From Chakrabartyella piscis (lineage in GTDB: Bacteria; Bacillota; Clostridia; Lachnospirales; Anaerotignaceae), in assembly GCA_030067835.1 (NCBI GenBank), contig CP092441.1, forward strand, positions 1,364,001 to 1,428,000: a DNA stretch of 64,000 nucleotides, in the 5' to 3' direction. Below the pieces are notes generated by a model that made no database searches, was not told where the DNA came from, and saw only the letters and a list, made by a program, of their open reading frames with translations. Positions 45,681-53,728 of the stretch are shown here, piece by piece (positions within the stretch are counted from its first letter, which is position 1; each line of letters starts with the position of its first letter). The translations under genes and the position numbers were made by a program.

Positions 45681-45796
45681 CGGGCGCTTCGTGAAACGCC
45701 CCTACAAAGCGTGGGTAATGAACAATTGTAGGGTGCGCATTGTATGCGTACCGCAACCATAATACATATATCGTAGGGGAGGATATCATCCTCCAG
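45681..45796. repeat. Three GTAGGG-family palindromes between hisF and hisIE
   Basis: Units at 45681-45705 (minus, inner CGCTTC/GAAACG), 45728-45754 (plus, GTAGGG then GCGCATTGTATGCG) and 45773-45796 (plus, nearly identical to 31583). They fill most of the 136-base gap inside the operon. Confidence 0.75.
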
Positions 45797-45814
45797 CAAA
45801 AAAAGGAGCTTACC

Positions 45815-46465
45815 ATGATACAAATAGAAAATTTGAAATTCGATGAAAAAGGCTTGATTCCGACAATCGTTGTGGACTGCAAAACAAAACAAGTTTTGAC
45901 TTTAGCATACATGAACAAAGAAAGTCTTGCAATCAGTATGGAAGAAAAAAGAACTTGTTTCTGGTCACGTTCCAGACAAGAACTTTGGAGAAAAGGCGAA
46001 ACATCTGGCAATGTACAACATATCGTTTCCATTACAGCAGACTGTGATGGGGATGCTTTGACTGTGGAAGTAGATAAAGTAGGACCAGCATGTCATTTGG
46101 GTGAAGAATCTTGTTTCCACAACAAAATCTTTCAAAATGATGCAAAACCAGACTTCTCCATGGATGGTTTGATGGACTTGATTTCTGGTAGAAAAACAGA
46201 CAAACAAGAAGGTTCCTATACTACATATTTGTTTGACAAAGGCTTGGATAAAATCCTTAAAAAAGTGGGCGAAGAATGCACAGAAGTTATCATCGCATCC
46301 AAATCCGATGACAAACAAGAAACCATCTATGAAGTGGCAGACCTTGCATACCATGTAATGGTTATGATGGTGGAAATGGGTATTTCATTGAACGATATTC
46401 GTGATGAATTGGCATCTCGTCATGTCATTGATCACAAAGTAAAACAGGAGAAGATGACAAAATGA
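45815..46465 (+). CDS. hisIE: Bifunctional phosphoribosyl-AMP cyclohydrolase / phosphoribosyl-ATP pyrophosphatase
   Basis: 216 residues from the ATG at 45815 (AAAGGAG upstream). The HisI half has LTLAYMNKESLAIS, FWSRSRQELWRKGETSGNVQH and the zinc-binding DCDGDALTVEVDKVGPACHLGEESC. The HisE half has YTTYLFDKGLDKILKKVGEECTEVIIASKSDD and VADLAYHVMVMM. It performs steps two and three of histidine synthesis. ATGA overlap with hisK. Confidence 0.95.
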   Translation: MIQIENLKFDEKGLIPTIVVDCKTKQVLTLAYMNKESLAISMEEKRTCFWSRSRQELWRKGETSGNVQHIVSITADCDGDALTVEVDKVGPACHLGEESCFHNKIFQNDAKPDFSMDGLMDLISGRKTDKQEGSYTTYLFDKGLDKILKKVGEECTEVIIASKSDDKQETIYEVADLAYHVMVMMVEMGISLNDIRDELASRHVIDHKVKQEKMTK

Positions 46466-47277
46466 TTCCAAAAGCGAATTTTCATACACACACCACATTT
46501 TGTGATGGCAAAGAATCTGTAGAAGCAATGGTTTTGGCTGCAATCGATAAGGGATTTACTGCCCTTGGATTCAGTGGACATTCCTATACAGACTTTGACT
46601 TGGATTTTTGTATGCAAAAAGAAGGGATTTCTGACTATCTCAAAGAAGTGGAAGCCATGAAAGACAAATACAAAGATCAAATCACAATTTATGCTGGTGT
46701 GGAACAAGATATTTTTGCAGGAAACGTACCAGAAGACTTTGCATATTCCATAGGTTCTGTCCATTACATTCAAAAAGATGGACAGTATCTTTGTGTGGAT
46801 TGGTCAGAAGAAATTTCTGTAAATCATATCCAAAATCACTTTGCAGGTGATGCATATGCTTTTGCAGAAGCCTATTTTGCAACTGTGGCAAGTGTTTTGG
46901 AAGTAACAGGAGCTGATATCATAGGTCATTTTGACTTGGTGGCGAAATTCAATGAACATCAGGCTTTATTTGATACAACTCATCCAAGGTATAAGAAAGC
47001 AGCCTGTGATGCCATTAATGCACTTTTGCCATATGGTAAGCCATTTGAAATCAATACAGGAGCCATTTATCGTGGACTTCGTACAGAACCATATCCATCT
47101 ATAGATTTATTGGAAGAAATATACAAAAAAGGTGGCAATATTTTATTGTCCAGCGATAGCCATAATGGTGATTCCATTGGATTTTACTTTGCTGAAGTGG
47201 TGGAGATGGTGAAACAAATTGGATTTACACATGCTTTGGTTTGGTCACCAGAAGGTTTTGTTGCAATAGAATTGTAA
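46462..47277 (+). CDS. hisK: Histidinol-phosphatase, PHP family
   Basis: 271 residues. The PHP metal-site motifs are present: NFHTHTTFCDGKESVE, GFSGHSYTDFD, YAGVEQDIF, IGSVHYI, IIGHFDLVAKFN and SSDSHNGDSIG. It removes phosphate from histidinol phosphate, completing the set that begins at hisZ. As HisB here is monofunctional, this enzyme is needed. The start overlaps hisIE by four bases. Confidence 0.93.
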   Translation: MIPKANFHTHTTFCDGKESVEAMVLAAIDKGFTALGFSGHSYTDFDLDFCMQKEGISDYLKEVEAMKDKYKDQITIYAGVEQDIFAGNVPEDFAYSIGSVHYIQKDGQYLCVDWSEEISVNHIQNHFAGDAYAFAEAYFATVASVLEVTGADIIGHFDLVAKFNEHQALFDTTHPRYKKAACDAINALLPYGKPFEINTGAIYRGLRTEPYPSIDLLEEIYKKGGNILLSSDSHNGDSIGFYFAEVVEMVKQIGFTHALVWSPEGFVAIEL

Positions 47278-47336
47278 ATAGATGGGTATACAAAAGAGGA
47301 GTGTGTAGAAGAAAAGCTGCATAGAGGGGTAAAAAA

Positions 47337-48233
47337 ATGAATCAAGAAAAAGTAAAGGGTTTACTTGCATGTATACTTGCAGTCAGCATTTGGGGTGGAG
47401 TGTTTGCCATCAAAGGATATTTGGTGAACTATTTATCGGCATTCCAAATCAATTTTTTCAATGCGTTGATTACAGTAACGATATATGGATTGATTTGCTT
47501 GGTACAAAAGACCAGTTTGAAGGTTTCGCTACCAATGGCAAAGAGAATGCTCATTGCAGGCATTGTAGGCATCATGGGTTCCAGACTGACATGTGATACA
47601 GGAATCAAGCTGGTGGGAAGCGTTACAGCATCTGTATTTGTGTCTGTCATTCCAGTTATGTGTGTGATTTATGACATGGTGTTTTATAAGAAAAAGATGA
47701 ACAAAAGAACCATAGTGGGTGCTTTGGTATCCATTTTGGGTGTTTACATCATTGTATCATCAGGAGAAGCACAAAGCTTTAGCATAGTGGGAATGGGAAG
47801 CCTATTTTTATCTAATTTGGCTTGGATTTTCTATAGCTATATTTGTGCAGATGCAAGCAAATTGCCAAAAAGTCGCATTGTAATGCTGTTTTATCAGTTC
47901 TTAGGCAGTTTGATGGTATTGTCAACCATTGTGTTTACAGTAGATCCTATTCCAACACAAGCGTTTACGAATGTGGGTGTAGTAGCAGGTATACTATTCT
48001 TAGGGGTATTCAATGGTGTGATAGCATATATCTGTTTTGCATATGCAACAAAGGTATTGGGTGTCATCACAACAAATGGAATCAATAATTGTATTCCCAT
48101 TATGACAATGATATTCAGTGTGTTATTCTTTGGCGCCAGTGTTTCGGGAATGCAAGCATTTGGCGTACTATTGACAGTTGGAGCAATTACAGTTGTTGCA
48201 ATTTCACAAATGGAGAAGATACCCAAATCATAA
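47337..48233 (+). CDS. DMT-superfamily permease (EamA domains)
   Basis: 298 residues with about ten hydrophobic helices in two EamA halves. The first begins LLACILAVSIWGGVFAIKGYLV; the second begins FLSNLAWIFYSYICADAS and ends GVITTNGINNCIPIMTMIFSVLFFGASVS. Such proteins export amino acids, metabolites or nucleotide sugars. It follows hisK by 59 bases in the same direction, so it may belong to the his transcript, but no substrate can be inferred. A strong terminator follows. Confidence 0.88.
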   Translation: MNQEKVKGLLACILAVSIWGGVFAIKGYLVNYLSAFQINFFNALITVTIYGLICLVQKTSLKVSLPMAKRMLIAGIVGIMGSRLTCDTGIKLVGSVTASVFVSVIPVMCVIYDMVFYKKKMNKRTIVGALVSILGVYIIVSSGEAQSFSIVGMGSLFLSNLAWIFYSYICADASKLPKSRIVMLFYQFLGSLMVLSTIVFTVDPIPTQAFTNVGVVAGILFLGVFNGVIAYICFAYATKVLGVITTNGINNCIPIMTMIFSVLFFGASVSGMQAFGVLLTVGAITVVAISQMEKIPKS

Positions 48234-48251
48234 AAGAAAGTCAACATAAAG

Positions 48252-48293
48252 AAAACCACCAAAGCATGTATATCTGCAATGGTGGTTATTTTT
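48252..48293. terminator. Bidirectional terminator
   Basis: AACCACCA pairs with TGGTGGTT around an 18-base loop, with AAAA before and ATTTTTA after, between the convergent DMT and Rrf2 genes. Confidence 0.8.
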
Positions 48294-48297
48294 ATCA

Positions 48298-48732
48298 TCA
48301 ATCATCTAAAAATTCATCAGGATGTTTTTCGTAATATTCTGTTGCCATATCTGCCAAAGTTGTGTTGTCTACAACTTCATGGATTGCATCTTTGATGCGA
48401 CCCCATAAGGATAAAGAAACACACAAATCGGCATGTGGACAATCGTAGCTGTCTACACAATCTACAGGAGACAAAGTACCTTCCAAAATCTCCAAAACTT
48501 CACCAACAGTAATGTCTTTTGGAGAACGTGCCAACTTGTATCCACCTTGTGCACCACGATAGCTTTTAACAATACCACTTTTGGTCAAAGGACCAATGAT
48601 TTGTTCTAAGTATTTTTCGGAAATGTTTTGTTCTCTTGCAATTGTTTTCAAAGAAGTGGTGCCTTTTTCATAGTTGAATACCAAACAAAGCAACATACGA
48701 ATACCGTATCTGCCTTTTGTAGAAATTTTCAT
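48298..48732 (-). CDS. Rrf2-family regulator with IscR-like iron-sulfur cysteines
   Basis: 144 residues from the ATG at 48732 (GAGGAGG upstream). MKISTKGRYGIRMLL, IAREQNISEKYLEQIIGPL and VKSYRGAQGGYKLAR form the winged helix. Three Cys spaced six apart (VDCVDSYDCPHADLC) match the [2Fe-2S] ligands of IscR. It may sense iron-sulfur status or cysteine; no isc/suf or cys genes are in this window. It is cotranscribed with the YbaK-type gene (four-base overlap). Confidence 0.9.
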   Translation of the reverse strand: MKISTKGRYGIRMLLCLVFNYEKGTTSLKTIAREQNISEKYLEQIIGPLTKSGIVKSYRGAQGGYKLARSPKDITVGEVLEILEGTLSPVDCVDSYDCPHADLCVSLSLWGRIKDAIHEVVDNTTLADMATEYYEKHPDEFLDD

Positions 48733-49220
48733 ACATTTGCCTCCTCTACATCTTCCCATCCCTTACAAATATCAATCCATTCAATACACTGTCCATAATG
48801 GAATAATTCATCACAAGTGAGCTCTATAGCAGAATTACTGCTTCCAGCTGCTGGAAATACAGTATCAAAACGTTTCATAGAAATGTCCGCATATGCCTTG
48901 GTTTCTTTAGGCAAAGCAAAAGGACAAACACCGCCAATTGCGTGATTGGTGGCTTCTAAGGTTTCTTCAGGAGTCAGCATTTTTGCTTTGGTTCCAAAAG
49001 TGGATTTGAACTTTTTGTTGTCTATTTTGGTATCCCCTGCTACAGCCACCACAATAGGACCATCTTTTGACATCAAACAAAGTGTTTTTGTAATACGTGC
49101 AGGAATTACACCAGCGGCTTCTGCTGCCAATTCCACAGTAGCACTTGAAGTTTCAAATTCAATAATTTCTTTTGGGCAATTCACTAATTTTAAGTACGCC
49201 CGCACCAACTCTATTGCCAT
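48729..49220 (-). CDS. YbaK/EbsC-family aminoacyl-tRNA deacylase
   Basis: 163 residues, single-domain trans-editing protein. The family fold is marked by SSATVELAAEAAGVIPARITKTLCL, VVAVAGDTKIDNKKFK, the catalytic-Lys region, and ATNHAIGGVCPFALPKETKAYADISM with the GGxxP-like element. Members hydrolyse mischarged Cys- or Ala-tRNA-Pro. It precedes the Rrf2 gene in a two-gene operon. AAGGGG stands about nine bases before the ATG. Confidence 0.85.
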   Translation of the reverse strand: MAIELVRAYLKLVNCPKEIIEFETSSATVELAAEAAGVIPARITKTLCLMSKDGPIVVAVAGDTKIDNKKFKSTFGTKAKMLTPEETLEATNHAIGGVCPFALPKETKAYADISMKRFDTVFPAAGSSNSAIELTCDELFHYGQCIEWIDICKGWEDVEEANV

Positions 49221-49414
49221 CCCATAAAACCCCTTATCTTTTTATATTTGTACTAAGAATAGCAGAAAAACAAGGAATTTGCAACAAAAGTATTAAATTT
49301 CAGCTGCATTTCGAAATAATTTGTAAAATATTGTAACATATGTCCGTGTGTAGTGGAATGATATGTATTTATTTTAGTACAATTTGAATGCGAATACTAT
49401 AAAATCATAGTGGC

Positions 49415-49443
49415 TTGACGAAAAATAAGCAAAATGCTATACT
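49415..49443 (+). promoter_or_regulatory. Promoter of the dlt-like operon
   Basis: TTGACG and TATACT separated by 17 bases, 37 bases before the ATG at 49481. The rest of 49221-49414 shows no gene. Confidence 0.7.
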
Positions 49444-49480
49444 CAAAATGAAAGAAATACAGGGAAATGAGGCGAAAATT

Positions 49481-50995
49481 ATGATACGTAATATCTTGGA
49501 ATATTTAGAGGAAACAACAAAGCAGATGCCTGGTAAAAATGCATTTTGTGGCAAAGATAGTGCTTTGACATTTTTGGAGTTGCAACAAAAGGCAAAAGAG
49601 ATTGGTTCTTTTTTGGTAGGATACAAAAAACGTAACACACCCATAGCGGTGATGATGGAAAAAACACCTATGTGCATTGCTGCATTTTTGGGTTGTGTGT
49701 ATAGTGGCAATTTCTACACACCCATTGATTCCACAATGCCAAAGGAAAGAATTCTTTCTATTTTGGATACCTTGCAACCAGAAGTGCTTTTGATTGATGA
49801 AAAGAGCAAGAAACTTGCAAACAACTTGGGCTATACAGGTGAAATGGCAGTGGTAGAAGAAATTCTTGGTTGTGATATCCAAGAAGATGCTTTGGCAAAC
49901 ATTCGTAAAACCTTTATTGATGCAGACCCTCTTTACGCAGTGTTTACATCTGGTTCTACAGGAGTGCCAAAAGGGGTTGTGATTCCACACCATGCAACCA
50001 TCAATTTGATTGAGTGGTATACAGAAACCTTTTCTATCACAGAAAAAGAAATCATTGGCAACCAAGCACCATTTTATTTTGATTCATCAGTAAAAGATAT
50101 TTATGTTGTTCTAAAAACAGGTGCCACTATGGAAATCATTCCAAAACAATTGGGTTCTTTTCCAATCAAACTTATGGAATATGTGGCAGAACGTCAAATC
50201 AATTATGTGGATTGGGTACCATCTTCTTTGTGTATGGTGGCAAATTCAGGCACATTGGAATTGTGTGCACCAGAATGTTTGCAAAAGATTATGTTTGTGG
50301 GTGAAGTGATGCCAACAAAACAATTCAATATGTGGAAAGCCAAATATCCCAATGCTATGTTTGCCAATATCTATGGACCAACAGAAGCAACTGTGGATTG
50401 CACCTATTATATTGTAGACCGAGAATTTGCAGATGATGAACCACTTCCAATTGGTTATCCATGTGAAAATACAGATATCTTTATTTTGAATGGTGATCGT
50501 TTGGCAGAAGCTGATGAAAGTGGTGAATTGTGCATTCGTGGACGTTGTCTTGCTTTTGGATATTACAACAATCCAGAAAAAACAGAGGAAGCCTTCATCC
50601 AAAATCCTTTAAATCCCCATTATCCAGAAAAAATTTATAAAACTGGAGATATTGCAAAGTATAACGAATATGGTGAAATCATTTTCATGGCAAGAAAAGA
50701 CCATCAAATCAAACATATGGGTCATCGTATTGAATTGGGTGAAATTGAAACAGCAGTCAACTCCATTGATTTGGTGGAAACAGGTGCTTGTATCTACGAT
50801 GAAGAATCTCAAAGGATTGTATTGTTCTATTGTGGAGCAGAAGCTACACAAGCCTATATTCTCAAAAAATTGCGTGATAAAGTGCCAAAATATATGTTCC
50901 CAAATGTGATGATGTTGCTGGAAGAAATGCCACATTCCCTCAATGGTAAAATAGACCGTTTGGTGCTAAAGGAGTATTATGAAAACCGTGAATGA
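49481..50995 (+). CDS. Amino-acid adenylating enzyme, DltA-like
   Basis: 504 residues from the ATG at 49481, matching DltA length. ANL-superfamily motifs: the P-loop TSGSTGVPKG (156-165), NIYGPTEATVDCTYY, TGDIAKYNEYGEIIFMARKDHQIKHMGHRIELGEIE, and the C-terminal Lys in NGKIDRLVLKEYY. It should load an amino acid onto the carrier protein encoded two genes on. Two places differ from DltA sequences I know: the segment where DltA has FCGE (its Cys favours D-Ala) reads FVGE here, and the substrate-helix region reads PFYFDSSVKDIY rather than the usual FDLSVMD pattern. The substrate may therefore not be D-alanine. It overlaps the GNAT gene by 17 bases. Confidence 0.85.
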   Translation: MIRNILEYLEETTKQMPGKNAFCGKDSALTFLELQQKAKEIGSFLVGYKKRNTPIAVMMEKTPMCIAAFLGCVYSGNFYTPIDSTMPKERILSILDTLQPEVLLIDEKSKKLANNLGYTGEMAVVEEILGCDIQEDALANIRKTFIDADPLYAVFTSGSTGVPKGVVIPHHATINLIEWYTETFSITEKEIIGNQAPFYFDSSVKDIYVVLKTGATMEIIPKQLGSFPIKLMEYVAERQINYVDWVPSSLCMVANSGTLELCAPECLQKIMFVGEVMPTKQFNMWKAKYPNAMFANIYGPTEATVDCTYYIVDREFADDEPLPIGYPCENTDIFILNGDRLAEADESGELCIRGRCLAFGYYNNPEKTEEAFIQNPLNPHYPEKIYKTGDIAKYNEYGEIIFMARKDHQIKHMGHRIELGEIETAVNSIDLVETGACIYDEESQRIVLFYCGAEATQAYILKKLRDKVPKYMFPNVMMLLEEMPHSLNGKIDRLVLKEYYENRE

Positions 50996-51791
50996 TATGA
51001 ATTTGTATCCAATCATAAAAGGGCAAATTGCAAAGGGGATGCGAACCAATTTCTTTTTATCAGAAGAAGAATTGATGGAATACATCCAAAATGGGATGTG
51101 TCAACAACTTTCATTTGCAGATGGAACCTATCTATTCTTAGAAGACAATGAAAAAATCAGATTTTTCTACTGTTTGGAAAAAGAAGGTAGCATAAACCCA
51201 TTGCCAGAAGTTGCAAAACCCATTATACTAGAAGAGGTGCATTTGGCGACCAAAGAAAAAACACCTTCAGAAGCAGATTGGATGTCAGTTGGCTTTGTTC
51301 CATATCTGGTGCGTAAACGTTTGCGTTTTTTGCAGAAGAATTGGCAACCAGAAGAATGTCAAATCGAATTTGCAACCATTGCAGATACCACAACCATTAT
51401 GGAATTGATGTCAGAAAGCTTTGAACCCTATACATCTGCATTGCCTAGTGTTTTGGAGTTGGAAAGAGATATACTTGCAAAACGTGTGTTGGTTGCAAAA
51501 GACGAGGATAATCTGCTTGGATTTTTACGATTTGGCTTAGAAAAGAAAAATACTGTCCTTTGGCAAATTGCAGTTGCAAAAGAGGGTAGAGGTCAAGGTG
51601 TTGGTGGTAGATTGGTACAGGATTGGATGTTTGCAAACCAAGAAAGCAGACAGTTTTTGCTTTGGGTACGTACCGATAATCCATCAGCACTGAAAATGTA
51701 TGAAAATTTAGGATTTCAATCAGATGGCAGATTAGCCACTGTGATGATAAAAAATGAAAAAACGGGCGCACACATAGGTACGCCCCTATAA
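50979..51791 (+). CDS. GNAT-family N-acetyltransferase in the dlt-like operon
   Basis: 270 residues. Residues about 130-262 are a GNAT domain: TIADTTTIMELMSESFE, LLGFLRFGLEKKN, the acetyl-CoA loop VAKEGRGQGVGGRLVQDW, and NPSALKMYENLGFQSDGR. The first 125 residues match nothing I recognise. The gene overlaps the adenylating enzyme by 17 bases with AAAGGAG just upstream, so it is part of the operon. A GNAT here is not part of classical dltXABCD; it could acylate the amino group of the carrier-bound or transferred residue. The last nine residues and stop are encoded by a palindromic repeat. Confidence 0.85.
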   Translation: MKTVNDMNLYPIIKGQIAKGMRTNFFLSEEELMEYIQNGMCQQLSFADGTYLFLEDNEKIRFFYCLEKEGSINPLPEVAKPIILEEVHLATKEKTPSEADWMSVGFVPYLVRKRLRFLQKNWQPEECQIEFATIADTTTIMELMSESFEPYTSALPSVLELERDILAKRVLVAKDEDNLLGFLRFGLEKKNTVLWQIAVAKEGRGQGVGGRLVQDWMFANQESRQFLLWVRTDNPSALKMYENLGFQSDGRLATVMIKNEKTGAHIGTPL

Positions 51792-51829
51792 TGTAATTGC
51801 ACTTGTAGGGAACGGTCTTGACCGTTCCG
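51763..51829. repeat. Back-to-back GTAGGG-family palindromes overlapping the end of the GNAT gene
   Basis: 51763-51789 (minus; the terminal CTAC is changed to CTAT) supplies the C-terminal codons and the first stop base of the GNAT gene. 51805-51829 (plus; AACGGTC/GACCGTT) follows in the gap before the carrier-protein gene. Confidence 0.75.
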
Positions 51830-51875
51830 ATATCGAATGTTGTACGGACAAATGAATTAATTAGGAGGAATTATA

Positions 51876-52103
51876 ATGGATGAATTGATGGCAATTTTAA
51901 CAGAACTCAGACCAGACGTAGAATTTGAAGGCAACACAGAACTCATTGATGCAGGGGAATTGGATTCTTTTGATATTGTATCTTTGGTAGGCGAATTGTG
52001 TGATACATTTGACATTGAAATTGGTGCAGAAGAAATTGTACCAGAAAACTTCAATTCCGTGGAAGCAATGTTGGCTTTGGTGGAACGTTTGCAAGAAGAC
52101 TAA
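51876..52103 (+). CDS. dltC: Phosphopantetheine carrier protein, DltC-like
   Basis: 75 residues, acidic four-helix carrier protein. The attachment Ser is S31 in GELDSFDIVSLV. DltC and related carriers receive the activated amino acid as a thioester and deliver it to the membrane O-acyltransferase. The ATG follows TAGGAGG. It is 84 bases after the GNAT gene and 25 before the MBOAT gene. Confidence 0.88.
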   Translation: MDELMAILTELRPDVEFEGNTELIDAGELDSFDIVSLVGELCDTFDIEIGAEEIVPENFNSVEAMLALVERLQED

Positions 52104-52128
52104 TTCGTATAAATAAGGGAGCGTAATC

Positions 52129-53727
52129 ATGTCATTTACATCAGTAGAATTTATTATATTTTTGATTCTTGTGATGATGGTTTATTTCCTGACACCGAAG
52201 CGTTACCGTTGGGTAGCGCTTTTTGTTGCAAACTATGTATTTTATTATTTTGCAGGTGGTGGATACTTCTTGTATCTCATTTTGACCACCCTTTCCATCT
52301 ATGGGGCAACCATGGTTTTGGATCAAATGATTGGGCAGAATAAAAGAGCATTTGCACAGGTGAAGGATGAACTTGACCGAGAACAAAAGAAATTGTGGAA
52401 AGCAAATTTCACAAAGAAAAAGAAAAAAGTTTTGTTGGCAGCAGTGCTGTTCAATTTTGGTATTTTGGCAGTCCTAAAATATTCAGGGTTTGTAGGTAGC
52501 AATATCAATGCAGTGTTTAGCGGACTATCTTTAGGCATTTCTGTGCCTACATATGACTTTTTGTTGCCACTGGGTATTTCCTTCTATACCTTCCAATCCA
52601 TTGGGTATTTGATTGACGTATATCGTGAAAAACAAGTGCCAGAGCGCAATCTTGCAAAGGTGGCTTTGTTCCTATCCTTCTTCCCACAAATGGTACAAGG
52701 GCCTATTAGTCGCTTTAGCCAGTTGGCAGAACAATTGTATCGACCAAATGCTTTTTCTTATGATAGAGCAAAATTTGGTGTGCAATTGATGGTTTGGGGT
52801 GCTTTCAAGAAATTGGTCATTGCAGATCGAGCAAGAGTCATTGTAGATGCGATTTTTGGATTCCCAGAAACCTTTACAGGGACTTATGTGGCTGTAGGTG
52901 CTTTGGTGTATTGCGTGCAACTTTATGGCGATTTTTCAGGTGGTATCGATATTGCAACTGGTGCTGCTCAAATTCTTGGCATAGATCTAGAAAAGAACTT
53001 TGAACGTCCATATCTTGCAACTTCAATACCAGATTTCTGGAGAAGATGGCACATCACCTTGGGTGCTTGGTTCCGTGATTATGTGTTCTATCCATTGTCA
53101 TTGTCCAAATTCTCTACAAAAATGGGTAAAAAAGCAAGAAAAGTATTTGGAAACTACGTTGGAAAGCTATTTCCAGTGCTCATACCACAATTCATCATTT
53201 TCTTCTTGATTGGTGTGTGGCATGGTGCAGAATGGAAATACATTGCTTTTGGTTTCTACAATGGCACCTTGATTGTATTGGGAATTCTGCTGGAACAACC
53301 ACTTTCACAGTTGGCAGACAAGTTGGGTATCAAACGTCAATGTTTCAGTTGGCATTTGTGGCAAATTTTGCGTACTTTGGCATTGGTTGCTGTGGGTAAA
53401 ATCATCACAAGAGCAGCTGGAATTGGACAATCTGTTTCTATGCTCAAAAGTATGGTAGAAAGTTGGGATACCAGCATCTTATTTGGAGATGGTTTGTTGC
53501 AATTTGGCTTGGATGTACAGGATATGTGGGTGTTGACCATTGCAATTCTTGTACTTTTGGCAGTGAGCATCATGCAAGAAACTGGCATTTCCATACGTAC
53601 CACCCTGGCAAAGCAAAACATCCTGTTCCGTTGGGTGATTTACTTGATTGCCATTTTTACACTGTTTATTTTTGGCGTGTATGGTTTGGAATATGACGCC
53701 TCCGACTTTATTTATAGGGGGTTCTGA
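52129..53727 (+). CDS. MBOAT-family membrane O-acyltransferase (DltB/AlgI-like, long form)
   Basis: 532 residues with about 11-13 hydrophobic helices. The MBOAT core has LLPLGISFYTFQSIGYLIDVYR, FFPQMVQGPISRF, LYGDFSGGIDIATGAAQILGI, DFWRRWHITLGAWFRDYVFYPL and the catalytic His in GVWHGAEWKYIAFG. Classical DltB has about 400 residues; this protein carries about 130 extra C-terminal residues with several helices, like AlgI/PatA proteins that acetylate exopolysaccharide. It should move the acyl or aminoacyl group from the carrier protein across the membrane. The next gene starts 1 base after the stop. Confidence 0.9.
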   Translation: MSFTSVEFIIFLILVMMVYFLTPKRYRWVALFVANYVFYYFAGGGYFLYLILTTLSIYGATMVLDQMIGQNKRAFAQVKDELDREQKKLWKANFTKKKKKVLLAAVLFNFGILAVLKYSGFVGSNINAVFSGLSLGISVPTYDFLLPLGISFYTFQSIGYLIDVYREKQVPERNLAKVALFLSFFPQMVQGPISRFSQLAEQLYRPNAFSYDRAKFGVQLMVWGAFKKLVIADRARVIVDAIFGFPETFTGTYVAVGALVYCVQLYGDFSGGIDIATGAAQILGIDLEKNFERPYLATSIPDFWRRWHITLGAWFRDYVFYPLSLSKFSTKMGKKARKVFGNYVGKLFPVLIPQFIIFFLIGVWHGAEWKYIAFGFYNGTLIVLGILLEQPLSQLADKLGIKRQCFSWHLWQILRTLALVAVGKIITRAAGIGQSVSMLKSMVESWDTSILFGDGLLQFGLDVQDMWVLTIAILVLLAVSIMQETGISIRTTLAKQNILFRWVIYLIAIFTLFIFGVYGLEYDASDFIYRGF

Positions 53728-53728
53728 T

